A stretch of 33,665 nucleotides of DNA from Xanthomonas dyei (GCF_002939865.1 NZ_MDEE01000011.1:93755-127419), one strand, 5' to 3'; counted from the first letter of the stretch, positions 1 to 9,641 are shown. Notes: a model not told the origin generated them from the letters alone. A program made the numbers and translations.

Positions 1-1237
1 CGGCGATGGACTGCAGCAGACCGGACAGCGATTGCAGGTTGCCATCGGCGGTGGACATCAAGGTATTGAGGCTTTCCACCATCACCCGGAAGTCGTATTG
101 GAACCGCGCGGCGTCGCCACGGGCGCTGAAGTCGCCATTGGCGGCGGACTGCGCCAGTTGTTTGATCTCGCCATTCATCGCGCCCAGGTTGGCCTTGACC
201 TGTGACATGGTGTCGGTGAACACGGCCTTTTCGCCGGGCAGCTTGCTCATGTCGTCGCTGAGATCGCCGACGGCATAGCGCCCCATGATGCGTGCCAGAT
301 CGGTCTGCACGGCCACGTGCGAGGCGACCAGCAGGTTGGTGTCGTTGGCCATGCGGCCGTAGTCGCCCGGGAATGCGGACGCATCGATGCGGAAGCTGAT
401 TTGCCCATCGTCGTGGCGCTTGGCCATGTCGGTCTGTGCGGCGATCAGGTTGCGCAGCTGTTCTTGCATCTTGCGCATCGCATTGAGCAGGCGGCCGCTT
501 TCGTCATTTGCCTGCGTGTCCACATCGTTGTCCAGCTTGCCGCCGGCGATCGATTCGGCGGCGCGGGTGGCGCGGCTGAGTGGTTGGGTCAGGCTGCGGG
601 TGATGGCAAGCGCCAGCAGGCTGCTGATCAGCAGCACCGCCACGCCCCCGCCAATCAACAGCGCCCTGCCGCGGCTCATCGCAGCGACGGCCTGCTCGTA
701 GCTCTGTTGGGTCTGTTTTTCCTGTAGTGCAACGTTGTCGTCGATCCTTGCCTGCCAGGCGAGCATGGCAGGCCGCGCTTTTTCGCTCATCAGCGTCTGC
801 GCTTCGTCGTTTTTGTTTTGCATTGCCAGGGCAATGACCTGGTCGTTCAGACCTCTGGCAATCGCGCGCGCCGCGTCGATCTCGGCGCGCACCTTGCGCC
901 CGGCAACCGAGGGTGGAAAGGCGTCCAGCCTTTTGCGTTCGTGTGCATACAGTTCGCGCTTCTGCTTGACCGTCTCAGCGGCTTGGTCGTTGAGTTCCTG
1001 AGTGGTGACCATGGCCAGCGTCCCCATCGCAATGAAGATGTCGGCATTGGCCGAGCGCATGTTGTTGCTGATTTGAATCTTGATCAGGTTGTTATTGACG
1101 ATGGAATCCAGTTGCTTACGCGCTTCGACCATCGTACCGAGGCCGGAGGCGACCAGCAGGCCGGACAGCAGAATCAGGATCCCAAAGGCCACGCCCAACC
1201 GGCGGCCGACGTTATAGCGTTGCAAGAATGCGTTCAT
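1..1237 (-). CDS. MCP1: methyl-accepting chemotaxis protein, N-terminal part (runs off left edge)
   Basis: The first 412 codons of an inner-membrane chemoreceptor are present; the signalling domain lies outside the window. TM1 is at about residues 14-34, a helical periplasmic sensor (4HB_MCP-like) at 35-192, TM2 at about 193-212, then a HAMP domain beginning [15 protein letters not shown]. Further HAMP-like repeats carry the GDLS and GDFS motifs. The ATG at 1237 gives MNAFLQRYNVGRRL, matching MCP2 ([14 protein letters not shown]), with GGAAA about 10 bases upstream. It is a close paralogue of MCP2: bases 1-170 match 3122-3291 with four mismatches. The ligand is unknown. A FliA-like promoter lies about 90 bases upstream. 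The family assignment is secure; the 3' end cannot be described. Confidence 0.95.
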   Translation of the reverse strand, partial: MNAFLQRYNVGRRLGVAFGILILLSGLLVASGLGTMVEARKQLDSIVNNNLIKIQISNNMRSANADIFIAMGTLAMVTTQELNDQAAETVKQKRELYAHERKRLDAFPPSVAGRKVRAEIDAARAIARGLNDQVIALAMQNKNDEAQTLMSEKARPAMLAWQARIDDNVALQEKQTQQSYEQAVAAMSRGRALLIGGGVAVLLISSLLALAITRSLTQPLSRATRAAESIAGGKLDNDVDTQANDESGRLLNAMRKMQEQLRNLIAAQTDMAKRHDDGQISFRIDASAFPGDYGRMANDTNLLVASHVAVQTDLARIMGRYAVGDLSDDMSKLPGEKAVFTDTMSQVKANLGAMNGEIKQLAQSAANGDFSARGDAARFQYDFRVMVESLNTLMSTADGNLQSLSGLLQSIA

Positions 1238-1325
1238 TGACGGGTTTCCGAAGGCGTGCGTGGCAGGAAATATTGCTTGCGACGCAAGCCATGACGCTCT
1301 CGCCATGCTCTTGCCGCTATGCAAG

Positions 1326-1351
1326 ATAACGGCGTAGGTATCAAGGTCTGA
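1326..1351 (-). promoter_or_regulatory. Putative FliA (sigma-28) promoter of MCP1
   Basis: On the minus strand TCAG (1348-1351), a 14-base spacer, then GCCGTTAT (1326-1333), about 88 bases before the MCP1 ATG. The enterobacterial sigma-28 consensus is TAAA, 15 bases, GCCGATAA, so the spacer is one base short and the -35 imperfect. The same ATTCAG -35 region is found before paralogue MCP2, which supports it. Confidence 0.45.
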
Positions 1352-1401
1352 ATGCCGGCTATGCGAAAAAAATATGACTGCAGTCACGCAGATGAAAAAA
1401 A

Positions 1402-1438
1402 GAGACATGTTTTGGCTGTCTCATTCGATAAGAGACAT
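1402..1438. repeat. GAGACA repeat cluster upstream of MCP1 (possible operator)
   Basis: GAGACA occurs at 1402-1407 and again at 1432-1437 in the same orientation, 30 bases apart. TGTCTC, the inverted copy, lies between at 1417-1422. The first direct and the inverted copies form a dyad with a 9-base spacer. The cluster is about 50-110 bases upstream of the putative MCP1 -35 element and is not seen upstream of the other MCPs. A binding site is inference. Confidence 0.35.
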
Positions 1439-1663
1439 CTTAATCAGTAAAAAATGCCCGAATCCCATGCCGCAAGCGAGCTAGACCGCTGATTTTTCGA
1501 GGTTGTCTGCGGTGTCTTTTGGTTGTCTCCATCCTGGCTTGTCGTGTCCGGTAACGCTGAGGGCAGCGCCATCTGCGCCATGCGCTTGTCGGTGGACGCT
1601 TGCCACCCGTTGCGCGCACCCGTGCGGCAAGCGCGGCCGTGGGTCATTCCTGATCAGGCCTAG

Positions 1664-1888
1664 TCGTACGTCGTAAGGCTGGCCGCGAGGCGTATCCGCA
1701 TCCGTTCGAGCGCCGATAGCGCGTGCTGCGGTATCGATGCGTACTGGGGTGGGCACGCCGCGTGGGACATCGAGCGCAAGCTGGAGCAAGTGCACATCAA
1801 CGCGTGCGCATGCAGTGATCGCGTGGGCCTGCAAGCGATTCTTAGGGGCGACCAGGTGTTAGCCCCGGTGCGCGAAGGATCGCACTGA
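1664..1888 (+). pseudogene. Possible gene remnant (open frame without a start codon)
   Basis: An open frame of 74 codons between TAG at 1661 and TGA at 1886 has no ATG, GTG or TTG near its beginning. The C-terminal half has plausible protein composition (for example AYWGGHAAWDIERKLEQVH) and mostly G or C at third codon positions, as in the genes around it. I do not recognise the family. It could be the 3' remnant of a decayed gene or chance in GC-rich DNA. Confidence 0.15.
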
Positions 1889-2018
1889 AAAATGCTGTGC
1901 GTTAGCGCAAAGCTCTAGCGCATGCAGCTGGCCGATAACGGGCGAGAGCACGCGTCAATCGGATCTATGACTCACTAGCCCCACTGTAGTGAGGCAGAGT
2001 CTAGCGACCAGAACCAAC

Positions 2019-2051
2019 AAAAAAAGCCGCGCTCCCCAAAGAGCGCGGCTT
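2019..2051 (-). terminator. Rho-independent terminator of MCP2
   Basis: A perfect 11-bp stem (AAGCCGCGCTC at 2024-2034 with GAGCGCGGCTT at 2041-2051) and 6-base loop, followed on the minus strand by a run of T residues (2019-2025). It starts 37 bases after the MCP2 stop codon. Confidence 0.93.
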
Positions 2052-2087
2052 CGACAGCATCGGCCGCCATGCGACCGATCACGTGGT

Positions 2088-4358
2088 TTAGAACTCGGCC
2101 CAGTCCGATTCGTTGGACGGTGCCGACGCTACTGCGGCGCGCGCGGCAGGCCTTGTAGCAGAAGGCTTGGCAAGCGTCTTGGTAGCTGGCTTGCTTGGCG
2201 CGGTGGGCCGTTTGGCGGCGAGTTGGTGCACGACCGGCGTGGCGCGGGTGTGGGATTCCAGTTCGGCCGACAGACGGAACACCGCAACCGCCTCGGTCAG
2301 GCCCACCGCCTGTTCTTCCAGCGCACGTGCGGCAGCGGTGGCTTCTTCCACCAGCGCGGCGTTTTGCTGGGTGGTTTCGTCCATCTGGGTGATGGTCTGG
2401 TTGACCTGTTCGATACCGGCCGATTGCTCCTGCGAGGCGGCGGAAATCTCGCCCATGATGTCGGTGACGCGCTGCACGCTGGCAACCACCTCGCTCATGG
2501 TCTTGCCGGCGGTGTGCACCAGCGCGGAGCCTTCGGCGACGCGGTGCACGGAGTCGTCGATGAGGTCCTTGATCTCCTTGGCCGCACCCGACGAACGTTG
2601 GGCCAGCGTCCGCACTTCCGAGGCCACCACCGCAAATCCGCGGCCCTGCTCACCGGCACGTGCCGCTTCCACCGCCGCATTCAAGGCCAGAATATTGGTC
2701 TGGAAGGCGATGCCGTCGATCACGCTGATGATGTCGGCGATCTTCTTGGACGAGGCTTCGATGCCGGCCATGGTGTCGACCACCTTGCCGACCACTTCGC
2801 CGCCTTGCACCGCCACGCTGGCGGCGCCGATGGCGAGCTGGTTGGCCTGGCGTGCGCCTTCGGCGTTTTGCTTGACGGTGGAGGTGAGTTCTTCCATCGA
2901 GGCGGCGGTTTCTTCCAGGTTGGCGGCCTGCTGTTCGGTACGCTGCGACAAGTCCTGGTTACCGGCGGCGATTTCGCTGGCGGCGCCCTTGATCGAGATG
3001 GCCGAGGTCTTGATGCTGCCCACGATCTCGGCCAACTGGGTAGCGGTGGCATTGGCGTCGTCGCGCATCTGTGCGAACACGCCGCGGAACTCGCCGCTCA
3101 TGCGTGCGGTGAGGTCGCCGGCGGCGATCGACTGCAGCAGACCGGACAGCGATTGCAGGTTGCCATCGGCGGTGGACATCAAGGTATTGAGGCTGTCCAC
3201 CATCACCCGGAAGTCGTACTGGAACCGCGCGGCGTCGCCACGGGCGCTGAAGTCGCCATTGGCGGCGGACTGCGCCAGCTGTTTGATCTCGGCGTTCATC
3301 GCAGACAGGCTTTGTTTGACCTGGCGTATCGCGGCGGTGATGTTGGCTTTCTCGCCCGGCAGTTCCGGCATGTCTTCGCTCAGGTCGCCGATGGCATAGC
3401 GTTCCACCAGACGGATTGTCTCCATTTTGACCTTGATATGGCCGGCAACCAATTCGTTTGTGTCCCTGGCCATGCGGCCGAAGTCGCCGGGAAACGCATC
3501 GGTATCCATACGGAAGCTGATCTGGCCTTCGTCGTGGCGCTTGGCCATCTCGGTTTGTGCGGCGATCAGGCTGCGCAACTGCTCTTGCATCTTGCGCATC
3601 GCATTGAGCAGGCGGCCGCTTTCGTCGGAGGCTTGCGTGTCCACATCGTTATCGAGCTTGCCGCCGGCAATCGATTCGGCGGCGCGCGTGGCGCGGCTGA
3701 GCGGCTGGGTCAGGCTACGGGTGATCTGCAGGCCCAACGCGCCACTGAGCAGCACGACCAGCAGAGAGCCGCCGATCAGCATCTTGCGCGAATCGTCCAT
3801 CGATTTCAGCGCGATCGTCGAAGCGTCCGCGGCCAGCTTGTCCTGCAGCACGATGTTTTCGGCAATCTTGTCCTGCCATTGCTGCATAGCTGGACTCGCC
3901 TTGTTGAACAGCAGCGGTATGGCATCGCTATCCTTTCCGGCAATCGACAATTGCATGACTTGCTCATTCAGAGCCTTCGCCGCCATGCGGAGATTGTCGA
4001 TCTGCGTACGTATTGCCTGGTCCTGCGGCGATGCGGGCAGGGCATACAGGGCGTCGCGGGCCTTGCCGTAATCAACGCGCGCCGACTTGATTGCGGCGAC
4101 AAACTCGTTATTCCGTTCATCGGCATAAGGAAGCGCCAGATTGCGCACTTGCGTGCCAATGACGAAGTTGGCGTTCATCATGTCGTTGGACAGGCGAATC
4201 TTGGTCATGTTCTGGTGCACGATGTCGTCCACCAACGCATGCGCCGAACTCAGGCCGCGATAGCCGATGAAGGCGATGATGCCAGACAGTACGATCAGCA
4301 CCGCGAATGCGGCCGCCAGGCGAGGGCCGACGTTGTAGCGTTGCAGAAGTGCGTTCAT
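2088..4358 (-). CDS. MCP2: methyl-accepting chemotaxis protein, helical-bundle sensor
   Basis: A 756-residue inner-membrane chemoreceptor that should control CheA from the polar array. TM1 is at about 14-34, a periplasmic four-helix-bundle sensor at 35-191 and TM2 at 193-212. A HAMP domain and further HAMP-like segments follow, with GDLSEDM, GDFSARG and GDLTARM. The methylation helix [19 protein letters not shown] starts at about 474, and the conserved hairpin tip [20 protein letters not shown] spans about 548-567. A Pro/Ala/Lys-rich flexible tail ends in DWAEF, an xWxxF motif like the NWETF pentapeptide that tethers CheR and CheB in enterobacteria. The ATG at 4358 is preferred over the in-frame start 15 bases upstream because it matches MCP1 and has GGGAA about 8 bases upstream. 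It has its own promoter and terminator. Confidence 0.97.
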   Translation of the reverse strand: MNALLQRYNVGPRLAAAFAVLIVLSGIIAFIGYRGLSSAHALVDDIVHQNMTKIRLSNDMMNANFVIGTQVRNLALPYADERNNEFVAAIKSARVDYGKARDALYALPASPQDQAIRTQIDNLRMAAKALNEQVMQLSIAGKDSDAIPLLFNKASPAMQQWQDKIAENIVLQDKLAADASTIALKSMDDSRKMLIGGSLLVVLLSGALGLQITRSLTQPLSRATRAAESIAGGKLDNDVDTQASDESGRLLNAMRKMQEQLRSLIAAQTEMAKRHDEGQISFRMDTDAFPGDFGRMARDTNELVAGHIKVKMETIRLVERYAIGDLSEDMPELPGEKANITAAIRQVKQSLSAMNAEIKQLAQSAANGDFSARGDAARFQYDFRVMVDSLNTLMSTADGNLQSLSGLLQSIAAGDLTARMSGEFRGVFAQMRDDANATATQLAEIVGSIKTSAISIKGAASEIAAGNQDLSQRTEQQAANLEETAASMEELTSTVKQNAEGARQANQLAIGAASVAVQGGEVVGKVVDTMAGIEASSKKIADIISVIDGIAFQTNILALNAAVEAARAGEQGRGFAVVASEVRTLAQRSSGAAKEIKDLIDDSVHRVAEGSALVHTAGKTMSEVVASVQRVTDIMGEISAASQEQSAGIEQVNQTITQMDETTQQNAALVEEATAAARALEEQAVGLTEAVAVFRLSAELESHTRATPVVHQLAAKRPTAPSKPATKTLAKPSATRPAARAAVASAPSNESDWAEF
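3122..3291. repeat. Near-identical segment shared with MCP1 (bases 1-170)
   Basis: This HAMP-linker coding segment differs from bases 1-170 at four of 170 positions. Just beyond 3291/170 the two genes diverge sharply. The block may continue left of the window in MCP1. This pattern fits recent duplication or gene conversion between tandem paralogues. Confidence 0.85.
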
Positions 4359-4434
4359 ACCGATTCCCAGCAATGTGAGCGAAGGTGCTACGTCGTGAAT
4401 GGGCCGTGGTAGTTGCCATGACCTTGTTAACGCA

Positions 4435-4461
4435 GTAGCGGCGCGGGAACGTCGAAGCTGA
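4435..4461 (-). promoter_or_regulatory. Putative FliA (sigma-28) promoter of MCP2
   Basis: Minus strand TCAG (4458-4461), 15 bases, GCCGCTAC (4435-4442), about 76 bases before the MCP2 ATG. The -10 keeps GCCG.TA of the sigma-28 consensus. The -35 differs from TCAA at one base and is shared with MCP1. Confidence 0.5.
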
Positions 4462-4706
4462 ATACCTATTTAGAGAAAAAAGCATAATCACGGTCACGAA
4501 TGTGAGCTGACGGGACAGTAAGTGTCTTGCCAACTCGCCAAGACGGATCCAAGCGAGCTCCGATGGCTGTCATCACCAAGCGAGCCCTGCCGGAACCCTT
4601 GATGCAGCAGAAAAATCGCGATGTCCTACGGAGGACTCGCAGTTATCTGGTCGATCATTGGGCGTGCTTTGCGATAGATCGGCAGGGCACTGCCTCGCCA
4701 TGCGTT

Positions 4707-4754
4707 TTGATCCGAAAGCGAAGTGCCAGGTTGATCGGAAAGCAAAGTGCCAGG
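4707..4754. repeat. 24-bp imperfect tandem repeat, possible IS-end remnant
   Basis: Two adjacent 24-base units (4707-4730 and 4731-4754) beginning TTGATC and ending AAGTGCCAGG match at 22 of 24 positions. Multiple short repeats with a TGATC...AAGTGCCA core are, from memory, typical of the ends of some IS21-family elements. No transposase gene or second end is present in the window, so a remnant is only a suggestion. Confidence 0.55.
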
Positions 4755-4757
4755 CAT

Positions 4758-4786
4758 AAAAAAACCGCGCCCATTGAGGGGCGCGG
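4758..4786 (-). terminator. Rho-independent terminator of MCP3
   Basis: Perfect 8-bp GC stem (CCGCGCCC at 4765-4772 with GGGCGCGG at 4779-4786), 6-base loop, followed on the minus strand by seven T residues (4758-4764). It lies 48 bases after the MCP3 stop. Confidence 0.92.
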
Positions 4787-4834
4787 CTGCATGACGGACT
4801 GGGCGGCAACGCTGCCAGCGTTGCCGCCGCTGGC

Positions 4835-7093
4835 TCAGAACTCGGCCCAGTCAGACTCGTTGGATGCGGCAACGGCCGCGGCCGGGCGGGTGGCGGGCTT
4901 GCGTACGGCCTTGGCCGGAGCGCTGGCCTTGGCAGGCACGCGCGCCGCGGCCTGCGGGCGCAGCACCGGCGTGGCGCGGGTCTGGGATTCCAGTTCGGCC
5001 GACAGACGGAACAGCGCCACCGCTTCGGTGAGCTGCTGCGCCTGATCTTCCATCGAGCGTGCGGCAGCGGTGGCTTCTTCCACCAGCGCGGCGTTCTGCT
5101 GGGTGGCTTCATCCATGTGGGTGACGGTCTGGTTGACCTGTTCGATGCCGGCCGACTGTTCCTGCGAGGCGGCGGAGATCTCGCTCATGATGTCGGTCAC
5201 GCGCTGCACCGAGGACACGATCTCGCTCATGGTGGTGCCGGCTTGATGCACCAATGCCGAGCCTTCGGCCACCTTGCTGACCGAGTCGTCGATCAGGCTC
5301 TTGATTTCCTTGGCGGCGCCGGCAGAGCGCTGCGCCAGCGTGCGCACTTCCGAGGCGACCACGGCAAACCCACGGCCTTGTTCGCCGGCACGTGCGGCTT
5401 CCACCGCGGCATTCAACGCCAGGATATTGGTCTGGAAGGCGATGCCATCGATGACGCTGATGATCTCGGCGATCTTCTTGGACGAGGTCTCGATGCCGGA
5501 CATGGTGGTGACCACCTGGCCGACCACGCTGCCGCCATGCGAGGCCACGCCAGCCGCGCCGATCGCCAGCTGATTGGCCTGGCGCGCGTGTTCGGCGTTC
5601 TGCTTGACGGTGGAGGTGAGTTCTTCCATCGAGGCAGCGGTTTCTTCCAGATTGGCCGCCTGTTGCTCGGTACGTTGCGACAGATCCTGATTGCCGGCAG
5701 CAATCTCGCCGGCGGCGGTATTGATGGTCAGGGTGGAGTGCTTGATGCGGCCGACGATATCGGTCAACCGCTGTGTAGTGGCGTTGGCATCGTCGCGCAG
5801 GCGCGCGAACACGCCGTGGAATTGGCCGTCCATGCGTGCGGTCAGGTCGCCATCGGCCACCGCGCCGAGCAACTGCGACAGCTTGCCCAGGTTGCGATCG
5901 CTGACTTCCATCATCGAGTTCAAGTCCGCCACCATCACCGCAAAGTCGTACTTGAAGCGTGCCGCGTTGCCGCGGGCGCTGAAGTCGCCCGCCGCTGCCG
6001 CCTGCGCCAACTGCTTGATCTCGGTGTTGATCGACAACAGGCTGGCCTTGGCCGCATCCATCGCTTCGTGCAGGATCGCGCGGCTTGCCGGCAACCGGCG
6101 TGCGTCCTGGGTCAGGTCGCCCTGCGCGTACTGGTTGAGGATGCGCACCGAATCGGTGATGGCGTCCAGGTGTTCGAAAATCATCGTGTTGATGCCGCCG
6201 GCCAGGGTGCCGTAGACGCCGGGGAAATCTTCCGGCATGCGGTGGGTGATGTCTTCGGCCGCATGCAGATGCGACATGCGTGCGGTCTCGTCGGAGAAGC
6301 GGCGCAGCATCTGGGTCATGCGGCCGGTGGCCTCGAGCATCTGGCCGATTTCGTCGTTGCTGGTCTTGCTGACCTGCATGCTCAGATCGCCACGCGACAC
6401 CGCCTGGATGGCGCCCAATGCCTTGGACAGCGGGTTGGTGATGCTGCGTGCGATCAGCCAGCCGAAGGTGATCGACAGCGCAGCCATCAACAAGGTGCCC
6501 AGCAGCAGCACTGCGCTGGTGAACTTGAACGAGGTTGCGCTGGCCGCGACCATGTCGCCCAACGCCTTGGACTGCTGCGCATACATCTTGTCGACCGAGG
6601 CGAACAGTTCCTTGCGGATCTCGCCGGACTGCTTGCGCGAAAACTCCATGGCCGCAGCGCGGTCGGGGTCTGCGTACAACGTGCGCAGTTTCACATTGGC
6701 GGCGAAGTAGCGCGTGCTGGCATCGGCCAGCTTGGCGTATTCGGCTTTTAGCGGAGAATCCGGGCCGATCTTGGCGTCCAGCGTCTTTTGCGTTTCCGCA
6801 TACTTGGCCTGGATTTCGTCCATGCGCTTGAAGAAATACGCATAGCGTTCCGGGTCGTCCAGATTGACGAACTGACCCACTTCATAGACGCGGAATTCGC
6901 CGGCGAAACCACGCAGTTCCGACAACTTGCTCAACACCGGCACCACATCTTCATTGATGAGGGCGGTCTGCTGCTGCATCTGCCTCATGCGCGAAAAACC
7001 CAAGCCGCCGAGCAGGGCGGTGAGCACGGCACTGAGGCAGAACGCAAACATCAGCTTGCGGCGAATGGGCCAATCGTTGAACTTGTTCATCAT
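4835..7093 (-). CDS. MCP3: methyl-accepting chemotaxis protein, helical-bundle sensor
   Basis: A 752-residue receptor with TM1 at about 14-33, a helical periplasmic domain at 34-190, and TM2 at about 192-214. HAMP follows, then linker HAMP-like repeats ([28 protein letters not shown]), the methylation helix, the conserved hairpin tip and a C-terminal DWAEF pentapeptide. The sensor resembles MCP8 (both have a GEFR.YE motif near residue 66 and a DDP/NDP segment). The cytoplasmic linker, with its EDFPGVYG motif, is closest to MCP6. Two adjacent ATGs (7093 and 7090) are possible; GGAG lies 5 bases before the first. It has one of the best FliA-like promoters of the window, overlapped by a palindrome, and a clear terminator, so it is probably a single-gene unit. 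Confidence 0.97.
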   Translation of the reverse strand: MMNKFNDWPIRRKLMFAFCLSAVLTALLGGLGFSRMRQMQQQTALINEDVVPVLSKLSELRGFAGEFRVYEVGQFVNLDDPERYAYFFKRMDEIQAKYAETQKTLDAKIGPDSPLKAEYAKLADASTRYFAANVKLRTLYADPDRAAAMEFSRKQSGEIRKELFASVDKMYAQQSKALGDMVAASATSFKFTSAVLLLGTLLMAALSITFGWLIARSITNPLSKALGAIQAVSRGDLSMQVSKTSNDEIGQMLEATGRMTQMLRRFSDETARMSHLHAAEDITHRMPEDFPGVYGTLAGGINTMIFEHLDAITDSVRILNQYAQGDLTQDARRLPASRAILHEAMDAAKASLLSINTEIKQLAQAAAAGDFSARGNAARFKYDFAVMVADLNSMMEVSDRNLGKLSQLLGAVADGDLTARMDGQFHGVFARLRDDANATTQRLTDIVGRIKHSTLTINTAAGEIAAGNQDLSQRTEQQAANLEETAASMEELTSTVKQNAEHARQANQLAIGAAGVASHGGSVVGQVVTTMSGIETSSKKIAEIISVIDGIAFQTNILALNAAVEAARAGEQGRGFAVVASEVRTLAQRSAGAAKEIKSLIDDSVSKVAEGSALVHQAGTTMSEIVSSVQRVTDIMSEISAASQEQSAGIEQVNQTVTHMDEATQQNAALVEEATAAARSMEDQAQQLTEAVALFRLSAELESQTRATPVLRPQAAARVPAKASAPAKAVRKPATRPAAAVAASNESDWAEF

Positions 7094-7132
7094 GTAACTC
7101 CGGGGGCGTACATCGCGATGTTGTCCTGCACG

Positions 7133-7159
7133 CTAGCGGCCCGGAGCGATGATTCTTGA
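7133..7159 (-). promoter_or_regulatory. FliA (sigma-28) promoter of MCP3
   Basis: Minus strand TCAA (7156-7159), exactly 15 bases, GCCGCTAG (7133-7140), with a leader of about 35-40 bases to the ATG. It matches the GCCGNTAN pattern of the other promoters here. Confidence 0.72.
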
Positions 7160-7171
7160 TATTGCAAGAAT
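7152..7171. promoter_or_regulatory. Palindrome overlapping the MCP3 -35 element
   Basis: ATTCTTG (7152-7158) and CAAGAAT (7165-7171) are perfect inverted 7-mers with a 6-base spacer. Three bases of the putative -35 TCAA fall in one arm, so a protein bound here could block or modify FliA access. Binding is inference. Confidence 0.4.
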
Positions 7172-7262
7172 GAATCAAGCAGTCCTGCAACTGGGCGCAA
7201 TGCGGGGATTGCCACTGAAAAACTGCTGATCTGTTCTCATCTAGCTAAAACACCACGATCCA

Positions 7263-7283
7263 GCGCCGTGGTTGCAACGGCGC
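7263..7283 (-). terminator. Possible weak terminator of MCP4
   Basis: Perfect 7-bp stem (GCGCCGT at 7263-7269 with ACGGCGC at 7277-7283), 7-base loop, starting 9 bases after the MCP4 stop. Only a short T-run follows, about 14 bases later on the minus strand, so termination may be inefficient. Confidence 0.4.
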
Positions 7284-7292
7284 AGAGATGGT

Positions 7293-9641
7293 TTAAAAGT
7301 CCTGCCACTGGCTTTCGTTACCGAACGCGGCCGTGGGCACACTGGCCGCTTTACGGCGCACGGGTGGCGCTTGCTTGGGCGCGATGGATGCCGGCTTGGC
7401 CGGGCGTGCCAATGCCGCGACCTGAGGCGTATCGGCAAGCGTAAAGCGCGCGACCGCCTGCGCCAGTTGTCCGGCCTGATCTTCCATGGTGCGTGCGGCC
7501 GCCGTGGCTTCTTCCACCAATGCGGCGTTCTGCTGGGTGGCCTCGTCCATCTGGGTGATGGTGCGATTGACCTGCTCGATGCCGGACGATTGTTCCTGCG
7601 AGGCCGCGGCAATCTCACCCATGATGTCGGTGACGCGCTGCACGCTGGCGACGATGTCGGCCATGGTGGTGCCGGCCTGGTGGACCAGCTGCGAGCCCTC
7701 GGCCACCTTGCTGACCGAATCGTCGATGAGGTGCTTGATCTCCTTCGCCGCACCGGCCGACCGCTGCGCCAAGGTGCGCACTTCCGAGGCCACCACCGCA
7801 AACCCGCGGCCCTGCTCGCCGGCACGCGCCGCTTCCACCGCCGCGTTCAACGCCAGGATATTTGTCTGGAAGGCGATGCCATCGATGACGCTGATGATCT
7901 CGGCGATCTTCTTCGACGACACCTCGATGCCCGACATGGTGGTGACCACCTTGGCCACCACCGCGCCGCCTTGCGAGGCGACACCGGCTGCACCGATGGC
8001 GAGCTGGTTGGCCTGACGCGCGCTCTCTGCGTTCTGCTTGACGGTGGAGGTGAGTTCTTCCATCGAGGCAGCCGTTTCTTCCAGATTGGCGGCCTGTTGT
8101 TCGGTGCGTTGCGACAGATCGCTATTGCCGGCGGCGATCTCGCTGGAGGCGGTATGGATGCTGCCGGCGGCCTGCTGGATGCGTCCGATCACCTGCGCCA
8201 GCTCCTCGGCGGTGGTGTTGGCATCGTCGCGCATGGAGGCGAACACGCCGTGGAAGTCGCCGTGCATGCGTGTGCTCAGGTCGCCCTCGGCCAGTGCGCT
8301 CAGCAGACGCGACACCTCACTGATGCTCACTGCATTGGCATCGAGCAGGGCATTGAGTTGTTGCGCCAGTTGCAGGAAAAAGCCTTGTTTTCCAGTACTG
8401 TCGATGCGCTTGGACAGATCGCCTGCAGCAGCGCTGCGCACCACATCGGCCACGTCCACTTCTGCCCGCGCTTCGGCGGTGCGGTCGCGCCACTCGCAGA
8501 CAAAGCCCAGATGCGCGCCGCCTTCGTCGCGGATGGCCGAGACATTCTGCGCGATGCAGGTGGCGCGGTACCGCACTTCGCGTTGTGCTGCGCCCTGGCG
8601 GTCGAGCCGCTGGTAGATTTCCGCGTCCTGCGCATTGCCCACTTCCAGCAGCGACACCGGTTGCCCGACAAGGTTGGCGCTGCGATCGAACGCCGGCGCG
8701 CAGGCCTGGATATCGTCTGCGTAGGCGTGCAGCAAGGACTGCAGTGCGGTGTTTGTATAGATGATGGTCAGGTCCGGGTCGGCGATGTACATGCCGGTGG
8801 ATGCGTTATCCAGTGCGGTGCGAATGCGCAGGTTTTCCGCGGCGATGCTGCGCTCGCGCTCCAGGCGTTCGCGCAGGTCGCGCTGCATGCGCGACAGCGC
8901 CGCCATCAGGCTGTGCGTATGTTTTGCGGCAACCGGGATGGGCTGGTCCAGGCGGCCTTCGGCAATGTGCTGTGCAGCGGCCATGGCCAGCTGCGGTTCG
9001 CCGCCCAGCAGGCCGAACACCGAGCGCAGGATCCAGCCGGCGGCCAATGCCAGGCACACGAATGCAAGCACGACGGCGCCGCCTTGCTGCCACATCACGC
9101 GGTGGCTGTATTGCTCGGCCTGGCTGCGGTTGGCCTCGTTCAAGGCCAGGATGCGCTTGCTGATCGCACCCATGCGGGTTTCGAGCTGGCCGAACTTGTC
9201 GGTGAAATCGCGGTACGCCGCAGCGCTGTCGGCATGCGTTTCGGCCAGCGTCATGACCTGTTCGGCGGAGGCGATGTAGGCCTGCAGCGCGGGTGCTACC
9301 GCTTCCAGCTCGCTGCGTAATGCCGGGTCCAGCGGCAACTTGCGGTTGGCTTGCACCGCATCGCGAAATTCACCGGCATGCTCGCCCAGCGATGCGCGCG
9401 CGGCGGCAATGCCGGCATCGTCCTGGCGCGATGCGGCGAGCAGCCCGGCAGTGACGTCGCCGCGCAAGGCGTCGTGCATCATGTCGGCCTGCATGTGGTT
9501 GCGCAGCGCGTCGGAAGAAATGACCTGCGCGGCGATGGCTTCCAGCAGCCCGCGCTGCCCGCTGTAGCCGACACCGCCCAGGGTGAGCAACGCCAGTGCA
9601 GCCACCAGCACCAGAACGCCCAACATATGCATGATCTTCAT
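7293..9641 (-). CDS. MCP4: methyl-accepting chemotaxis protein with periplasmic helical domain and cytoplasmic PAS
   Basis: A 782-residue receptor. TM1 is at about 5-25, a helical periplasmic region at 26-185, TM2 at about 186-206 and HAMP at 207-260. A PAS-like domain follows at about 270-390 (it starts [20 protein letters not shown]), then HAMP-like GDLSKRI and GDLSTRM segments. The methylation helix, signalling hairpin and C-terminal QWQDF pentapeptide complete it. The ATG at 9641 (MKIMHML) was chosen over the longer frame because TM1 starts there and the extension would overlap the upstream gene. The upstream outer-membrane protein gene stops 13 bases before this start, so both should be co-transcribed from the FliA-like promoter at 10535-10561. 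The PAS suggests a cytoplasmic signal or cofactor in addition to a periplasmic input; no cofactor-binding residue could be assigned. Confidence 0.96.
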   Translation of the reverse strand: MKIMHMLGVLVLVAALALLTLGGVGYSGQRGLLEAIAAQVISSDALRNHMQADMMHDALRGDVTAGLLAASRQDDAGIAAARASLGEHAGEFRDAVQANRKLPLDPALRSELEAVAPALQAYIASAEQVMTLAETHADSAAAYRDFTDKFGQLETRMGAISKRILALNEANRSQAEQYSHRVMWQQGGAVVLAFVCLALAAGWILRSVFGLLGGEPQLAMAAAQHIAEGRLDQPIPVAAKHTHSLMAALSRMQRDLRERLERERSIAAENLRIRTALDNASTGMYIADPDLTIIYTNTALQSLLHAYADDIQACAPAFDRSANLVGQPVSLLEVGNAQDAEIYQRLDRQGAAQREVRYRATCIAQNVSAIRDEGGAHLGFVCEWRDRTAEARAEVDVADVVRSAAAGDLSKRIDSTGKQGFFLQLAQQLNALLDANAVSISEVSRLLSALAEGDLSTRMHGDFHGVFASMRDDANTTAEELAQVIGRIQQAAGSIHTASSEIAAGNSDLSQRTEQQAANLEETAASMEELTSTVKQNAESARQANQLAIGAAGVASQGGAVVAKVVTTMSGIEVSSKKIAEIISVIDGIAFQTNILALNAAVEAARAGEQGRGFAVVASEVRTLAQRSAGAAKEIKHLIDDSVSKVAEGSQLVHQAGTTMADIVASVQRVTDIMGEIAAASQEQSSGIEQVNRTITQMDEATQQNAALVEEATAAARTMEDQAGQLAQAVARFTLADTPQVAALARPAKPASIAPKQAPPVRRKAASVPTAAFGNESQWQDF

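Larger units (their letters stand above)
1238..2018. other. Long intergenic region between MCP2 terminator and MCP1
   Basis: About 780 bases without a convincing gene. The part next to MCP1 holds the FliA-like promoter, the GAGACA repeats and a palindrome GCTTGC-GAC-GCAAGC at 1275-1289, 38 bases before the start codon. A block with an A-run and GTCACG around 1366-1395 resembles the corresponding region upstream of MCP2 (about 4475-4500), as expected if the promoter was duplicated with the gene. At 1664-1888 on the plus strand there is a start-less open frame with protein-like composition that may be a gene remnant. Confidence 0.5.
4359..4834. other. Intergenic region MCP3-MCP2
   Basis: 476 bases. 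It holds the FliA-like promoter of MCP2, a 24-bp tandem repeat (4707-4754) and the MCP3 terminator (4758-4786). Between about 4510 and 4700 I see no gene or clear signal. The tandem repeat suggests that part of this stretch may derive from an old insertion. Confidence 0.5.

Noticed and set aside
1481..1834. 117-codon minus-strand frame between MCP2 and MCP1
   Set aside because: No ribosome binding site, no recognisable motif, and composition unlike neighbouring proteins.
1989..4412. 807-codon plus-strand frame opposite MCP2
   Set aside because: Antisense shadow of a conserved MCP; similar Gly/His/Leu-rich frames appear opposite every MCP because they are paralogues, so the apparent conservation among these shadows is derivative.
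7205..7222. Possible sigma-54 promoter upstream of MCP3 (TGGCA...TTGC on the minus strand)
   Set aside because: The spacing between the GG and GC elements is three bases too long; a well-spaced FliA-type promoter is nearby.
7272..9320. 682-codon plus-strand frame opposite MCP4
   Set aside because: Same antisense shadow effect; no start signal or domain.
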